A stretch of DNA of 21,806 bases from Micromonosporaceae bacterium (GCA_019689695.1 JADGHA010000013.1:1-21806), one strand, 5' to 3'. Shown: positions 1 to 7,449, counted from the stretch's first letter. Numbers and translations are program-made. Notes: generated by a model not told the origin, from the letters alone.

Positions 1-60
1 CCCACAACCTGCTCCCGGGGGGGGGGGGGGGCCCCCCCCCCGGGGGGCCCCCCCCCGCCG
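1..60. other. Poly-G/poly-C fold-back at left window edge (probable artefact)
   Basis: A run of 15 G (17-31) is followed by 10 C, 6 G and 9 C, ending just before the stop codon of the first gene. Alternating homopolymer blocks of this kind are self-complementary and are typical of two-colour sequencing or assembly failure at a contig end, often where a GC-rich terminator hairpin would be. No gene can be read here. It may hide the terminator of the adjacent leftward gene. Confidence 0.7.
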
Positions 61-65
61 GCGGT

Positions 66-749
66 TCAGTGGGCCTCGATCTCCCGGCGACGGCGCAGAA
101 GCAGCAGGGCGGCACCCCCGGCAACCATCGCCCCGCCCAGCAGCGCCATGCTGCCGACCGCCACACCGGTGACCGGCAGGCCACCGCTGCCGCCTGCGGT
201 GCCGTTGCCCCCGCCGCCCCCGGGCTGGCTCCCCGATGCCGAGGACGGCGGGGTGCTGGGCGTTGCCCCGCAGGGCTGGACCCAGAACACCTTGTGCTTG
301 CCGGCGCCCGGCGCGCCCACCCGCTCCACGGTCAGCTTGACGTGGAAGCCCCGCTTCGGATGCGGCTGGTACTTGTCCAGCCCCAGGTCGCTGGCGGAGA
401 AGGTGAAGGTCGCGTCCGGGTCGGGCCGGCCGCCGCCGGCCGGATCGTCGCTGACCAGGACGTTGTCGCGGCGCAGCAGCTCGGTGCCTGAGCCGGTGGG
501 CGGGTGGACGGTGAAGACGATGTTCGCCCGCTCGCCCTTGTCGAAGTTGAAGAAGTCGACCTCGAACGCACAGCCGTCGTGCGGCTCGTTGTCGATGCCG
601 TTGTCGAGCGGCACGCCGTCGATCTTGACGGTGCCGTTCGCGCCGCGCGGGTCGGCGGCCGCGGCCCAGCCCGGAGCCGCGAGCGCGAGGCAGGCGGCTG
701 CGGCAGCTGCGGACATGGCATAGACGGGCAGACGGCGGCGCTTGTCCAT
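66..749 (-). CDS. LPXTG-type cell-surface anchored protein of unknown function
   Basis: A 227-residue secreted protein. I chose the ATG at 749 because a strong GGGGAGG site lies 4 bases upstream; an in-frame start at 779 lacks one. Residues 1-33 form a signal peptide: basic MDKRRR, an Ala-rich core, then a likely signal peptidase I site near AWAAA. Residues 34-160 form one extracellular domain bounded by two cysteines (about Cys60 and Cys160) that could form a disulfide. A Ser/Pro/Gly-rich wall-spanning stretch follows. The C-terminus is a classic sorting signal: LPVTG at 191-195, a hydrophobic segment and an RRRR-containing tail. Sortase would cleave between T and G and attach the protein to peptidoglycan. 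No enzymatic motif is visible and the ectodomain function is unknown. No sortase gene is in the window. Confidence 0.88.
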   Translation of the reverse strand: MDKRRRLPVYAMSAAAAAACLALAAPGWAAAADPRGANGTVKIDGVPLDNGIDNEPHDGCAFEVDFFNFDKGERANIVFTVHPPTGSGTELLRRDNVLVSDDPAGGGRPDPDATFTFSASDLGLDKYQPHPKRGFHVKLTVERVGAPGAGKHKVFWVQPCGATPSTPPSSASGSQPGGGGGNGTAGGSGGLPVTGVAVGSMALLGGAMVAGGAALLLLRRRREIEAH

Positions 750-803
750 GGTTCCTCCCCTTTTGCGCCGTCCAGACAATGGGCGGACGGCCGAGTCCGA
801 CTT

Positions 804-841
804 TAGATATCAAGTTATGACAAACGATGTCAAGTGCTGAC
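804..841 (-). promoter_or_regulatory. Promoter with direct-repeat operator for the LPXTG gene
   Basis: On the minus strand a perfect -35 TTGACA (833-828) is 18 bases from TATCTA (809-804), about 55 bases upstream of the gene start. Two copies of GTCAnnACTTGA (841-830 and 821-810) overlap the -35 box and spacer, offset by exactly 20 bp, close to two helical turns. This spacing would suit a dimeric regulator on one DNA face. The regulator is not identifiable. The local AT content is far above the surrounding sequence, which supports a real promoter. Confidence 0.6.
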
Positions 842-855
842 GGAAGTCACGATAG

Positions 856-885
856 GCAGCAGGCTGCCCACGGGCAGCCTGCTGC
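856..885. repeat. Perfect 14-bp inverted repeat (hairpin or dyad site)
   Basis: Arms 856-869 and 872-885 are exactly complementary around a 2-base centre. The dyad lies just upstream of the leftward LPXTG promoter and has no upstream rightward gene to terminate, and no T-run follows. It could be a regulator dyad site, or a terminator insulating the leftward promoter from the rightward riboswitch leader. Confidence 0.6.
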
Positions 886-1078
886 GCCACAACACTCAGC
901 GCCGGAACCCGCGGTTCTGTCACACCTGCCCAGGCCCTGGGGCCGACGGGACGATCCGCTCAAGGCGCGGTCAGACCTCCCACCTAAGCGGCCCGATTGC
1001 GGAGGGTATCGTGTCTGCACGACCGCAGTGAGTAGTTTTCGCAGGCTGAGCGGCGTAGTTCACATTTGAATGAGGGCC
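886..1078. other. Non-coding stretch with no recognised feature
   Basis: This is part of the roughly 890-base gene-free region between the LPXTG gene and the C39-like peptidase. Short open frames are present but lack ribosome sites and recognisable protein character. I see no RNA gene, repeat or mobile-element end here apart from the neighbouring palindrome, promoter and riboswitch listed separately. Confidence 0.4.
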
Positions 1079-1107
1079 TTGGCCCCTCCTTTGATCACAG
1101 GTAGTGT
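1079..1107 (+). promoter_or_regulatory. Candidate promoter for the riboswitch leader
   Basis: TTGGCC (1079-1084) and TAGTGT (1102-1107) are 17 bases apart, matching the actinobacterial housekeeping pattern TTGnCn / TAnnnT. A transcript would start near 1114, about 50 bases before the riboswitch aptamer. It is chosen by pattern and position only. Confidence 0.4.
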
Positions 1108-1159
1108 CTACGGCTGTCTGGTCCGGTCAACCTCCCCCGCCACCCGGCGGGGCCGGAGC

Positions 1160-1298
1160 AGACCCGCTGAATCGTGGTTCTCCACGAGCCGGGGACCCAG
1201 CGCCACTGGGGTGAGTCTCACGGACCACCGGTCCGTGGTAGGGCGATCTTCCCGCCCGAACCCGTCAGCTAACCCGGTAAGCGGCAGCGGAAGGAGAT
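1160..1298 (+). ncRNA. ydaO-yuaA: Cyclic-di-AMP riboswitch (ydaO/yuaA class)
   Basis: The conserved blocks of the ydaO/yuaA aptamer appear in order: CGCTGAATC (1166-1174), CCGGGGACCCA (1189-1199), GGGGTGAGTC (1208-1217), GTAGGGC (1237-1243), GCCCGAACCCGTCAGCTAAC (1254-1273), then GTAAGCGG (1277-1284) and GGAAGGAG (1289-1296). CCGCT at 1164-1168 pairs with AGCGG at 1280-1284 to close the P1 stem, and a variable stem (CACGGACC/GGTCCGTG) sits between blocks. Known members bind c-di-AMP and usually turn genes off; in actinobacteria they commonly precede cell-wall hydrolases such as resuscitation-promoting factors and NlpC/P60 proteins. Here the first downstream gene is a secreted C39-like peptidase. 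Exact ends are approximate. Confidence 0.93.
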
Positions 1299-1482
1299 AT
1301 GCCGTGTCCCGCACCCGTTTCGGGCCCGGGTTGCGCCTCGTGTTCGTGACCCCATGCCTCATGTGACCCGCCCACTGTTCATGCCTGACCTGTGACGTGC
1401 GGGCATCCTCGGGCGCGCGCGACGCCGTAGCGGTTGGCTGATCCGGCCGCGCGGCCCAGCGGTTGGCAGTCCCCGTCGGCAG

Positions 1483-1510
1483 CCGCCTGCGACCGTCTGG
1501 TCGCGGGCGG
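1483..1510 (+). terminator. Hairpin in riboswitch leader, possible expression platform
   Basis: A 12-bp stem with one G-U pair (1483-1494 with 1499-1510) closes on a 4-base loop. It lies about 185 bases after the aptamer and 130 before the peptidase start. GC-rich hairpins without U-runs often act as terminators in actinobacteria, so this is a plausible site where c-di-AMP binding stops transcription. No alternative pairing with the aptamer was worked out, so its role is an inference. Confidence 0.45.
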
Positions 1511-1639
1511 AGGGACCTCGTGCGCCAACGACGGTGCCGACAACCGCCGCGCTGAGAACGGCGCGTGCCGCGTCGCAGGTCGGTCCTGACCGACGACCCC
1601 TGCCCCGGTGGCAGGCAGATCCCCAAACGAGGTAGATCC

Positions 1640-2494
1640 ATGACCCACTCCCGACACCTTCGCCAGCGGTTCCGCCACGCCCGCCGGCCTGGGCTGTGGC
1701 AGCGGATCGGCAAGCTGCCCGTGGTGTCCGCCGCCGCCCTCGGCGCGGCCACCCTCGCCACTGTGCCGGCGACGCAGTCGTCGACCGCCACCGCCGCGCA
1801 CGCCGACCGGCCCACGGTGCTTGCCGGCCAGGGGCACAGCCTGCTGGACCGGGTGGCGCCGGCGAACGCGGCCACGAGGGCGGGTGCCACCCCGGAGGGG
1901 GCGGACAAGGTTGCGGCGAAGGAAACTGAGGCGAAGAAGGCGGAGGTGAAGAAGGCCGAGGCGGAGAAGCCGAAGAAGGCCGTGCCCGCGGATCTGGAGC
2001 TGTACTACCAGTACGGTGTGCAGACCACGCCGTGGTACTGCGGCCCGGCCGCCACCCGAATGGCGCTGTCCTCCCGCGGCCTCTACCCGAGCCAGGACGA
2101 CCTGGCCCGCCGACTGGGCACCACAGTGGACGGCACGAACTCCTCGGTGGAGATCGCCCGGGTGCTCAACGACATGACCAAGTCGTCCTTCTACCAGGCC
2201 ACCTCCATTCCCTCCAAGAACGTCAGCAAGCAGCAGGTCGATCAGCTGCGGGCCGACGTGGTCGAGGCGGTCAGCAACGGCTACCCGGTCGTGACCAACA
2301 TCGTCGGCTCCGGCACCGACCTGGCCGGCGTCACCCGCACCTTCGACGGCGGCCACTACATCGCCGTGGTGGGCTACCGCGACCACGGCCGGCAGGTGAA
2401 GATCGGCGACTCGGCCGACCCGAACAGCGCGAGCTACTGGATGGACACCGCCGAGCTGGCGCACTGGGCCGGTGGCCGGGGCTACGCCGCCTGA
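1640..2494 (+). CDS. Secreted C39-like (papain-fold) cysteine peptidase
   Basis: 284 residues from the ATG at 1640, which has GAGGTAG 5 bases upstream; a longer GTG frame from 1565 lacks a ribosome site. The N-terminus is basic, then hydrophobic (about 27-44), consistent with secretion. Residues 84-114 form a Lys/Glu/Ala-rich charged helix, perhaps a wall-interacting spacer. The catalytic domain starts near 121 and matches the peptidase C39-like family: YCGPAA with Cys134, GGHYIAVVGY with His239, and IGDSAD supplying Asp257 or Asp260. A preceding Q128 could form the oxyanion hole. No ABC-transporter domain is attached, so it is not a bacteriocin-exporter peptidase. Control by a c-di-AMP riboswitch argues for a role in cell-wall or envelope maintenance, but the substrate is unknown. 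Confidence 0.85.
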   Translation: MTHSRHLRQRFRHARRPGLWQRIGKLPVVSAAALGAATLATVPATQSSTATAAHADRPTVLAGQGHSLLDRVAPANAATRAGATPEGADKVAAKETEAKKAEVKKAEAEKPKKAVPADLELYYQYGVQTTPWYCGPAATRMALSSRGLYPSQDDLARRLGTTVDGTNSSVEIARVLNDMTKSSFYQATSIPSKNVSKQQVDQLRADVVEAVSNGYPVVTNIVGSGTDLAGVTRTFDGGHYIAVVGYRDHGRQVKIGDSADPNSASYWMDTAELAHWAGGRGYAA

Positions 2495-2511
2495 TCCACT
2501 CCGCAATACAC

Positions 2512-2560
2512 AGAGCAGCCACCCGGCCGCGGCTTCGCGCCGCGGCCCGGTGGCTGCTCT
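2512..2560. terminator. Long bidirectional terminator hairpin
   Basis: Between the convergent peptidase and copper ATPase genes, 12 bp of perfect outer stem (2512-2523 with 2549-2560), one C-C mismatch and 9 bp of inner stem enclose a 5-base TTCGC loop. Its position and strength fit a shared terminator for both strands. There is no T-run, as is usual in high-GC actinobacteria. Confidence 0.85.
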
Positions 2561-2615
2561 GCCGCCGCTGAAGGACGGTGAGCGCCACCACCCGCCGCCG
2601 CGTCCGCCGGGACGG

Positions 2616-4889
2616 CTACCCGGCCCGGAAGCGGCGCAGCCGCAGGCTGTTGGAGACCACGAACACCGACGAGAAGGCCATCGCCGCGCCGGCGATGATC
2701 GGATTGAGCAGTCCGGCCGCGGCCAGCGGTAGGGCCGCCACGTTGTACGCGAAGGCCCAGAAGAGGTTGCCCTTGATGGTGCGCAGGGTCCGTCGCGACA
2801 GCCGGATCGCGTCCGCGGCGGCCCGCAGGTCACCGCGGACCAGGGTCAGGTCCGAGGCCTCGACCGCCACGTCGGTGCCGGTGCCGATGGCCAGGCCCAG
2901 GTCCGCCTGGGCGAGCGCCGCGGCGTCGTTGACCCCGTCGCCGACCATCGCGACCACCCGGCCCTCGGCCTGCAGCCGCTTGACCACCTCGACCTTCTCG
3001 GCCGGCAGCACCTGGGCGGTCACCTGGTCGATGCCCACCTCGGCGGCGACCGCGCGGGCCACCGTCTCGTTGTCGCCGGTGAGCAGGAGCGGGGTCAGGC
3101 CGAGCGCACGCAGCTGCCGCACCGCCTCTCGGCTGCTCGGCTTCACCACGTCGGCGACCACCAGCAGGCCGCGGACCTTCCCGTCCCAGCCGGCAAAGAC
3201 GGCGGTACGCCCGGACAGCTCCGCCTCGGCGGCGGGCCGTTCCAGGTCCGGAGCCGGGGCCAGGCCCCGCACGCCGAGGAGGCGGGCACGGCCGACGGTG
3301 ACGGTGTGCCCGTCGACGGTGCCGGTGACGCCGAGCCCTTCGACGTTGCCGAAGACCTGGACCGGCGGCAGCGGTCCGACCTCTTCGGCGGCGGCCGTCG
3401 CGACGGCCCGGGCGATGGGGTGTTCGGAGGCGGCCTCGACCGCGCCGGCGTAGCGCAGCAGCCGGTCGCGATCCTCGCCGGGGGCGGGCACCACGTCGAC
3501 CACGGTCATCCGGCCCGTGGTGACCGTGCCGGTCTTGTCCAGCACGATGGTGTCCACGCGGCGGGTGGACTCGAGGATCTCCGGGCCCTTGATGAGGATG
3601 CCGAGCTGGGCGCCGCGGCCGGTGCCGACCAGCAGCGCGGTGGGGGTGGCCAGGCCGAGCGCGCACGGGCAGGCGATGATGAGCACCGCGACCGCGGCGG
3701 TGAACGCCGCCCCGGCGCCGTTGCCCGTGGCCAGCCAGGCGCCGAAGGTGCCCACGGCGAGGGCGATGACGACGGGCACGAAGGCCGCGGAGACGCGGTC
3801 GGCGAGCCGCTGCACCGGAGCCTTGCCCGCCTGGGCCTGCTCGACCAGCCTGGCCATCTGCGCCAGCTGGGTGTCCGCGCCGACCCGGGTGGCCCGCACC
3901 ACCAGCCGGCCGGCCGCGTTGACCGTGCCGCCCACCACCGGATCACCCGGCCCTACCTCCACCGGCACCGGCTCGCCGGTCACCATGCTGGCGTCCACTG
4001 CGGACGATCCATCCTCGACCGTGCCGTCGGTGGCGATCTTCTCGCCCGGGCGTACCACGAACCGGTCACCGACGGCCAGTTGGTCGACCGGAACCCGGAC
4101 CTCGGCCCCGCCGCGCAGCACGGCCACGTCCTTGGCGCCGAGCTCCAGCAGCGCGCGCAGCGCCGTGCCCGCACGCCGCTTGGCGCGTGCCTCGAAGTAC
4201 CGGCCGGCGAGGATGAGCACCGTCACCGCGGCCGCCACCTCCAGGTAGATGTTGTCCGCGGCGCCGTCCCGGGTGAGCTCCAGGCGGAACGGGTGCTTCA
4301 TGCCCGGCATCCCGGCGTCGCCGACGAACAGCGCCCACACCGACCAGCCGAGCGCGGCGAGCGTGCCCATCGAGATCAGGGTGTCCATTGTGGCCGTACC
4401 GTGCCGGAGGTTGGTCCAGGCCCCGCGGTGGAACGGCGCACCGCCGTACACGACAACCGGCCAGGCCAGCGCGAAGGCCAGCCACTGCCAGTTGGTGAAC
4501 TGCCAGGCCGGCACCATCGACAGCAGCACCACCGGGACCGCCAGCACGACCGACACCACCAGGCGCGTGCGCAGCGGGGAGAGCTCGTCCGGCTGGGCCG
4601 GGCCGGGGCTCGGCTCGGGCAGCTTCGCGGTGTAGCCGGTCTGCTCCACCACGGCCACCAGGTCCGCCGGGGTGATCCCGCCGGTGTACCGGACCGTGGC
4701 CTTCTCCGTGGCGTAGTTGACGGACGCGGTCACGCCCTCCAGCCGGTTGAGCTTCTTCTCGATCCGAGCGGCACAGGACGCGCAGGTCATGCCGCCGATC
4801 GAGAGCTCGATCCGGTTGGCCTCGCTGGTGTCGGCGTGCCCCATCCCCGCCCTGTACCCGGCGAGCTTTGTCAGCGTGCGCATGGCCAC
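2616..4889 (-). CDS. copA: Copper-exporting P1B-type ATPase (CopA-like)
   Basis: 757 residues from GTG 4889; ATG 4883 also has a good GAGG site, so the start is uncertain by two codons. One N-terminal heavy-metal domain carries GMTCASC (Cys36, Cys39). The P-type ATPase order is complete: TGEP at 304-307 (actuator), CPC at 407-409 in the membrane ion site, DKTGT with phosphorylated Asp451, the SEHP metal-ATPase signature at 488-491, and GDGVND at 650-655. C-terminal helices carry N and MxxSS residues typical of Cu(I) pumps. It would export Cu(I) from the cytoplasm. The CsoR-like box in its promoter supports copper control. Neither a CsoR gene nor a CopZ chaperone is in the window, so the regulator is elsewhere. 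Confidence 0.95.
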   Translation of the reverse strand: MAMRTLTKLAGYRAGMGHADTSEANRIELSIGGMTCASCAARIEKKLNRLEGVTASVNYATEKATVRYTGGITPADLVAVVEQTGYTAKLPEPSPGPAQPDELSPLRTRLVVSVVLAVPVVLLSMVPAWQFTNWQWLAFALAWPVVVYGGAPFHRGAWTNLRHGTATMDTLISMGTLAALGWSVWALFVGDAGMPGMKHPFRLELTRDGAADNIYLEVAAAVTVLILAGRYFEARAKRRAGTALRALLELGAKDVAVLRGGAEVRVPVDQLAVGDRFVVRPGEKIATDGTVEDGSSAVDASMVTGEPVPVEVGPGDPVVGGTVNAAGRLVVRATRVGADTQLAQMARLVEQAQAGKAPVQRLADRVSAAFVPVVIALAVGTFGAWLATGNGAGAAFTAAVAVLIIACPCALGLATPTALLVGTGRGAQLGILIKGPEILESTRRVDTIVLDKTGTVTTGRMTVVDVVPAPGEDRDRLLRYAGAVEAASEHPIARAVATAAAEEVGPLPPVQVFGNVEGLGVTGTVDGHTVTVGRARLLGVRGLAPAPDLERPAAEAELSGRTAVFAGWDGKVRGLLVVADVVKPSSREAVRQLRALGLTPLLLTGDNETVARAVAAEVGIDQVTAQVLPAEKVEVVKRLQAEGRVVAMVGDGVNDAAALAQADLGLAIGTGTDVAVEASDLTLVRGDLRAAADAIRLSRRTLRTIKGNLFWAFAYNVAALPLAAAGLLNPIIAGAAMAFSSVFVVSNSLRLRRFRAG

Positions 4890-4909
4890 CTCGCTCCCTC
4901 GATGCCCTC

Positions 4910-4938
4910 ACTCTACCAATACCCCCGGGGGGTACGAA
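4910..4938 (-). promoter_or_regulatory. Copper-responsive promoter with CsoR-like operator
   Basis: On the minus strand TTCGTA (4938-4933) and TAGAGT (4915-4910) are 17 bases apart. The spacer is almost filled by GTACCCCCCGGGGGTAT (4935-4919), which has the TACCCC-GGGGTA form known for actinobacterial CsoR repressors. Transcription would start near 4903, about 20 bases before the copper ATPase start. Repression in the absence of Cu(I) is inferred from the family. Confidence 0.75.
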
Positions 4939-5028
4939 GTGGTGGCGCACACAGCGCCGCGGTGCGCGGTAAGAGCGCGGTGAATGGGGTTACCGCGGCA
5001 TGCCGAGGGTAGGGGCTGGGCGTGAGCG

Positions 5029-6699
5029 GTGACGGGGAGCTGGCACGCGCGGCCGATGGGCGGTGACGGTTCCGGCGGCCGCGCCAACCCGCCGGGCCGG
5101 CAGCGCAGGAGGCACCCGGTCCGGGTCGAGCTGCTCCGGGCGGTGGTGATCGCCGGGGCGGCAGCCGCCATCGTCCTGCTGTTCGCACCGCCGGCCGGGG
5201 ATGCCGCGGCGCACCTGTACCGGATCTACCTGATCGAGCGGGGCGTCTGGGTCTGGGACACCTTCTGGTACAAGGGCGACTACCCGTTCTTCACCTACAG
5301 CCTGCTCTACTACCCGCTCGCCGCCCTGTTCGGCAACACCACGGTGAGCGTCGCCACCGTGCTCGGCGCGGCCGCCGCGTTCACCGCACTGGCCGTGCGG
5401 CAATGGGGCAGGGTCGGGGTCTGGCCGGCACGCGCGTTCAGCATCGGCGCCGCCGGGACGCTGATCACCGGCACCTACGCGTACGGCACCGGGCTGGCCG
5501 TGGCGCTCGGCGCGCTGGTGGCCGCGCAGCACCGCCGCCGGTGGCTCCTCCTCGCGCTGGCCGCGGTGACACTGGGGCTGAGCCCGCTGGCGTTCGCCTT
5601 CCTGTTGCTGGTGCTGGCCGCCACGGTGGTGGCCCGGCGCCGGGTGACACGCGGCGACCTGCTCGTCGGCGGCGGCCTCGGGCTGCTCGCCGGCGCCGAG
5701 TGGGTGGCCATGACCTGGCTCGGCTACCGCGGCAGCTATCCGTTCGAGGCGTGGACCCTGCTCGGGGTGACCGTGGTCGCCGGGTGCGGGCTGGCCCTGG
5801 CGGTACGCAAGCCGGCGGCCCGGCTGATGGGGGCCTTCTTCGCGCTGTGGCTGGGCGCGGTCGTCGTGCTGTTTCTGTTCTCGTCTCCGCTCGGCGACAC
5901 CGTCACCCGGCTGAACTACGTGGTGTTCCCGCTCATGCTGGTCACCGTGCTGCTGACCGGATGGCGGCCGCGCTGGCTGGCGGTCACCGCGTTGTGCCTG
6001 GCCGGCCTGTACAACGTGGTTCCGTACATCGCCAGCGTGACCGTCCGGTCCGACGACGACCGCCCGGCGAAGGCCGCGTACTGGCGCCCGGCGATCGACT
6101 TCCTCCGCACCCACCGCTCGCCGGACCACCTGGTCGAGGTGGTCGCGACGGAGAGCCACTGGGAGGCGTACTGGCTGCCGCGCGCGGGCATCCCGATCGT
6201 CCGTGGCTGGTACCGGCAGACCGACCGGGTCCGCAACGACGTGCTCTACCAGCCCGATGCGACACCCCAGCAGTACCGGCAGTGGCTGGACCGCAATGCG
6301 GTCCGGTACGTCGTCCTGCCAGGTGGGCGGCTGGATGTCTATACCGGCAGGCGGGAGGCGGAGCTGGTGCGTGCCAAGGACACCGGCCTTGTGCCGGTGC
6401 TGCGGTCCGGTGCGTTCACGGTGTACGAGGTACCCCGGCCGGCCGGGTTGATGACCGGCACCGGCCCGGCCCGGATCACCGAGCTGGACCACCGGCACAT
6501 CTCAGGCTGGGTGGCCGCGCCCGGCCGGTACCAGCTGCGCCTGCGGTGGTCGCCGTACTGGCGACTGGCCTCCGGCGACGGCTGCATCAGCCGGACCGGC
6601 GACGGCGTCATCGGCCTGCGCGCCGACCGACCCGGATCCTTCCGGCTCACCGTCGCCGACCTGCCCGGGGCGGGCACGGGGTCGGCGAGGTGCCCATAA
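5029..6699 (+). CDS. Polytopic GT-C-like membrane protein (PTPS-related type)
   Basis: 556 residues from GTG 5029; ATG 5056 is an alternative, and neither has a convincing ribosome site. A basic N-terminus precedes a first membrane helix (about 36-54). An acidic loop with DAAAH (Asp58, His62) and an aromatic WDTFWYKGDYPFF stretch follows, as in the first extracytoplasmic loop of GT-C lipid-linked sugar transferases and of membrane proteins with the 6-pyruvoyl-tetrahydropterin-synthase-related domain. About nine further hydrophobic segments run to about residue 335. The remaining 220 residues look soluble and extracytoplasmic. A role in glycosylation or envelope polymer assembly is an inference. 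It is divergent from the copper ATPase and stands alone, with no partner gene suggesting a substrate. Confidence 0.7.
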   Translation: MTGSWHARPMGGDGSGGRANPPGRQRRRHPVRVELLRAVVIAGAAAAIVLLFAPPAGDAAAHLYRIYLIERGVWVWDTFWYKGDYPFFTYSLLYYPLAALFGNTTVSVATVLGAAAAFTALAVRQWGRVGVWPARAFSIGAAGTLITGTYAYGTGLAVALGALVAAQHRRRWLLLALAAVTLGLSPLAFAFLLLVLAATVVARRRVTRGDLLVGGGLGLLAGAEWVAMTWLGYRGSYPFEAWTLLGVTVVAGCGLALAVRKPAARLMGAFFALWLGAVVVLFLFSSPLGDTVTRLNYVVFPLMLVTVLLTGWRPRWLAVTALCLAGLYNVVPYIASVTVRSDDDRPAKAAYWRPAIDFLRTHRSPDHLVEVVATESHWEAYWLPRAGIPIVRGWYRQTDRVRNDVLYQPDATPQQYRQWLDRNAVRYVVLPGGRLDVYTGRREAELVRAKDTGLVPVLRSGAFTVYEVPRPAGLMTGTGPARITELDHRHISGWVAAPGRYQLRLRWSPYWRLASGDGCISRTGDGVIGLRADRPGSFRLTVADLPGAGTGSARCP

Positions 6700-6702
6700 C
6701 AC

Positions 6703-6744
6703 TTGACAGCGAGCACCTTCACCCGAATACTCGAAGTCGAGTAT
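6703..6744 (+). promoter_or_regulatory. PadR operon promoter with overlapping palindromic operator
   Basis: TTGACA (6703-6708), a 17-base spacer and AATACT (6726-6731) form a near-consensus promoter. A perfect dyad ATACTCGA-AG-TCGAGTAT (6727-6744) covers the -10 box and start region, so bound protein would block initiation. It sits immediately upstream of the PadR gene, so autorepression by that regulator is the simplest reading. Confidence 0.75.
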
Positions 6745-6768
6745 CAGCGCAGGAGTAAGGGGTGAGGT

Positions 6769-7449
6769 ATGGCGCGACGGAGGGTCGGCAACCCGCTGGC
6801 ACTGGCCGTGCTGAGCTGCCTCGCCGAACGGCCGATGCACCCGTACGAGATCTCCACGACGCTGCGTGAGCGCGGCAAGGAGCAGAGCATCAAGCTCAAC
6901 TACGGCTCGCTCTACTCCGTCGTCGACGCGCTGCAGCGGCACGGGCTCATCGAGGCCCGTGAGACCGGCCGGGAGGGCAGGCGTCCCGAGCGGACCGTCT
7001 ACGCGATCACCCCGGAGGGGTTGGCGGAGTTCGAGGGCTGGCTGTCGGAGCTGCTGTCCACCCCGGTCAAGGAGTACCTGTCGCTGGAGGCCGGCCTCGC
7101 GCTGATGCCTGCCCTCGCGCCGGACGTCGTGGCGCGGCTGCTCGGCGTCCGGGCCGACCGCCTGCGCGCCCAGCTGCGCGAGCTCGACGCGATGCACGAC
7201 GAGGCGCGGGCGAAAGGGCTCGCTGACCTGTTCCTGGTGGAGAGCCGGTACCGCCAGCACATGCTCGCCGCCGAGCTGGAGTTCGTCGAGCAGATGGTGA
7301 GCGACCTGCGGTCCGGGGTGCTGCCAGGGGTCAAGGTCTGGGCCCGGATCCACGAGCTGCGCGACGGCGGAGTGCCGGTCGAGGAGATCTTCGCCGATCC
7401 AGTGCGCCATCTGGGAGAGGAGGGGCGGATGCTGTTGCCGCCCAGGTGA
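6769..7449 (+). CDS. PadR-family transcriptional repressor
   Basis: 226 residues with an ATG preceded by a purine-rich AAGGGGTGAGG site. Residues about 10-85 form the PadR winged helix: AVLSCLAERPMHPYEI, then NYGSLYSVVDALQRHGLI and a wing ending TVYAITPEG. The rest is the alpha-helical C-terminal dimerisation region of the longer, Vir_C-like PadR subgroup. It heads a DrrAB-type exporter operon (the ATPase begins 144 bases on), and PadR proteins next to such exporters typically release DNA on binding the exported drug. The palindrome at 6727-6744 is its likely operator. The ligand is unknown. Confidence 0.9.
   Translation: MARRRVGNPLALAVLSCLAERPMHPYEISTTLRERGKEQSIKLNYGSLYSVVDALQRHGLIEARETGREGRRPERTVYAITPEGLAEFEGWLSELLSTPVKEYLSLEAGLALMPALAPDVVARLLGVRADRLRAQLRELDAMHDEARAKGLADLFLVESRYRQHMLAAELEFVEQMVSDLRSGVLPGVKVWARIHELRDGGVPVEEIFADPVRHLGEEGRMLLPPR

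Noticed and set aside
1..60. G-quadruplex or telomere-like end structure
   Set aside because: Blocks alternate between pure G and pure C, similar to the other window edge; artefact is far more likely than a biological end.
929..941. Small palindrome CCCAGG-C-CCTGGG
   Set aside because: It is six-base GC arms around one base, common by chance at this GC content, with no positional support.
1070..1366. 98-codon open frame over the riboswitch
   Set aside because: It overlaps the conserved aptamer throughout; its codons follow RNA structure, not protein constraint, and it has no ribosome site.
3306..5012. Long plus-strand open frame opposite the copper ATPase
   Set aside because: It is a shadow frame: every conserved ATPase motif lies on the other strand, and it runs through the CsoR-box promoter.
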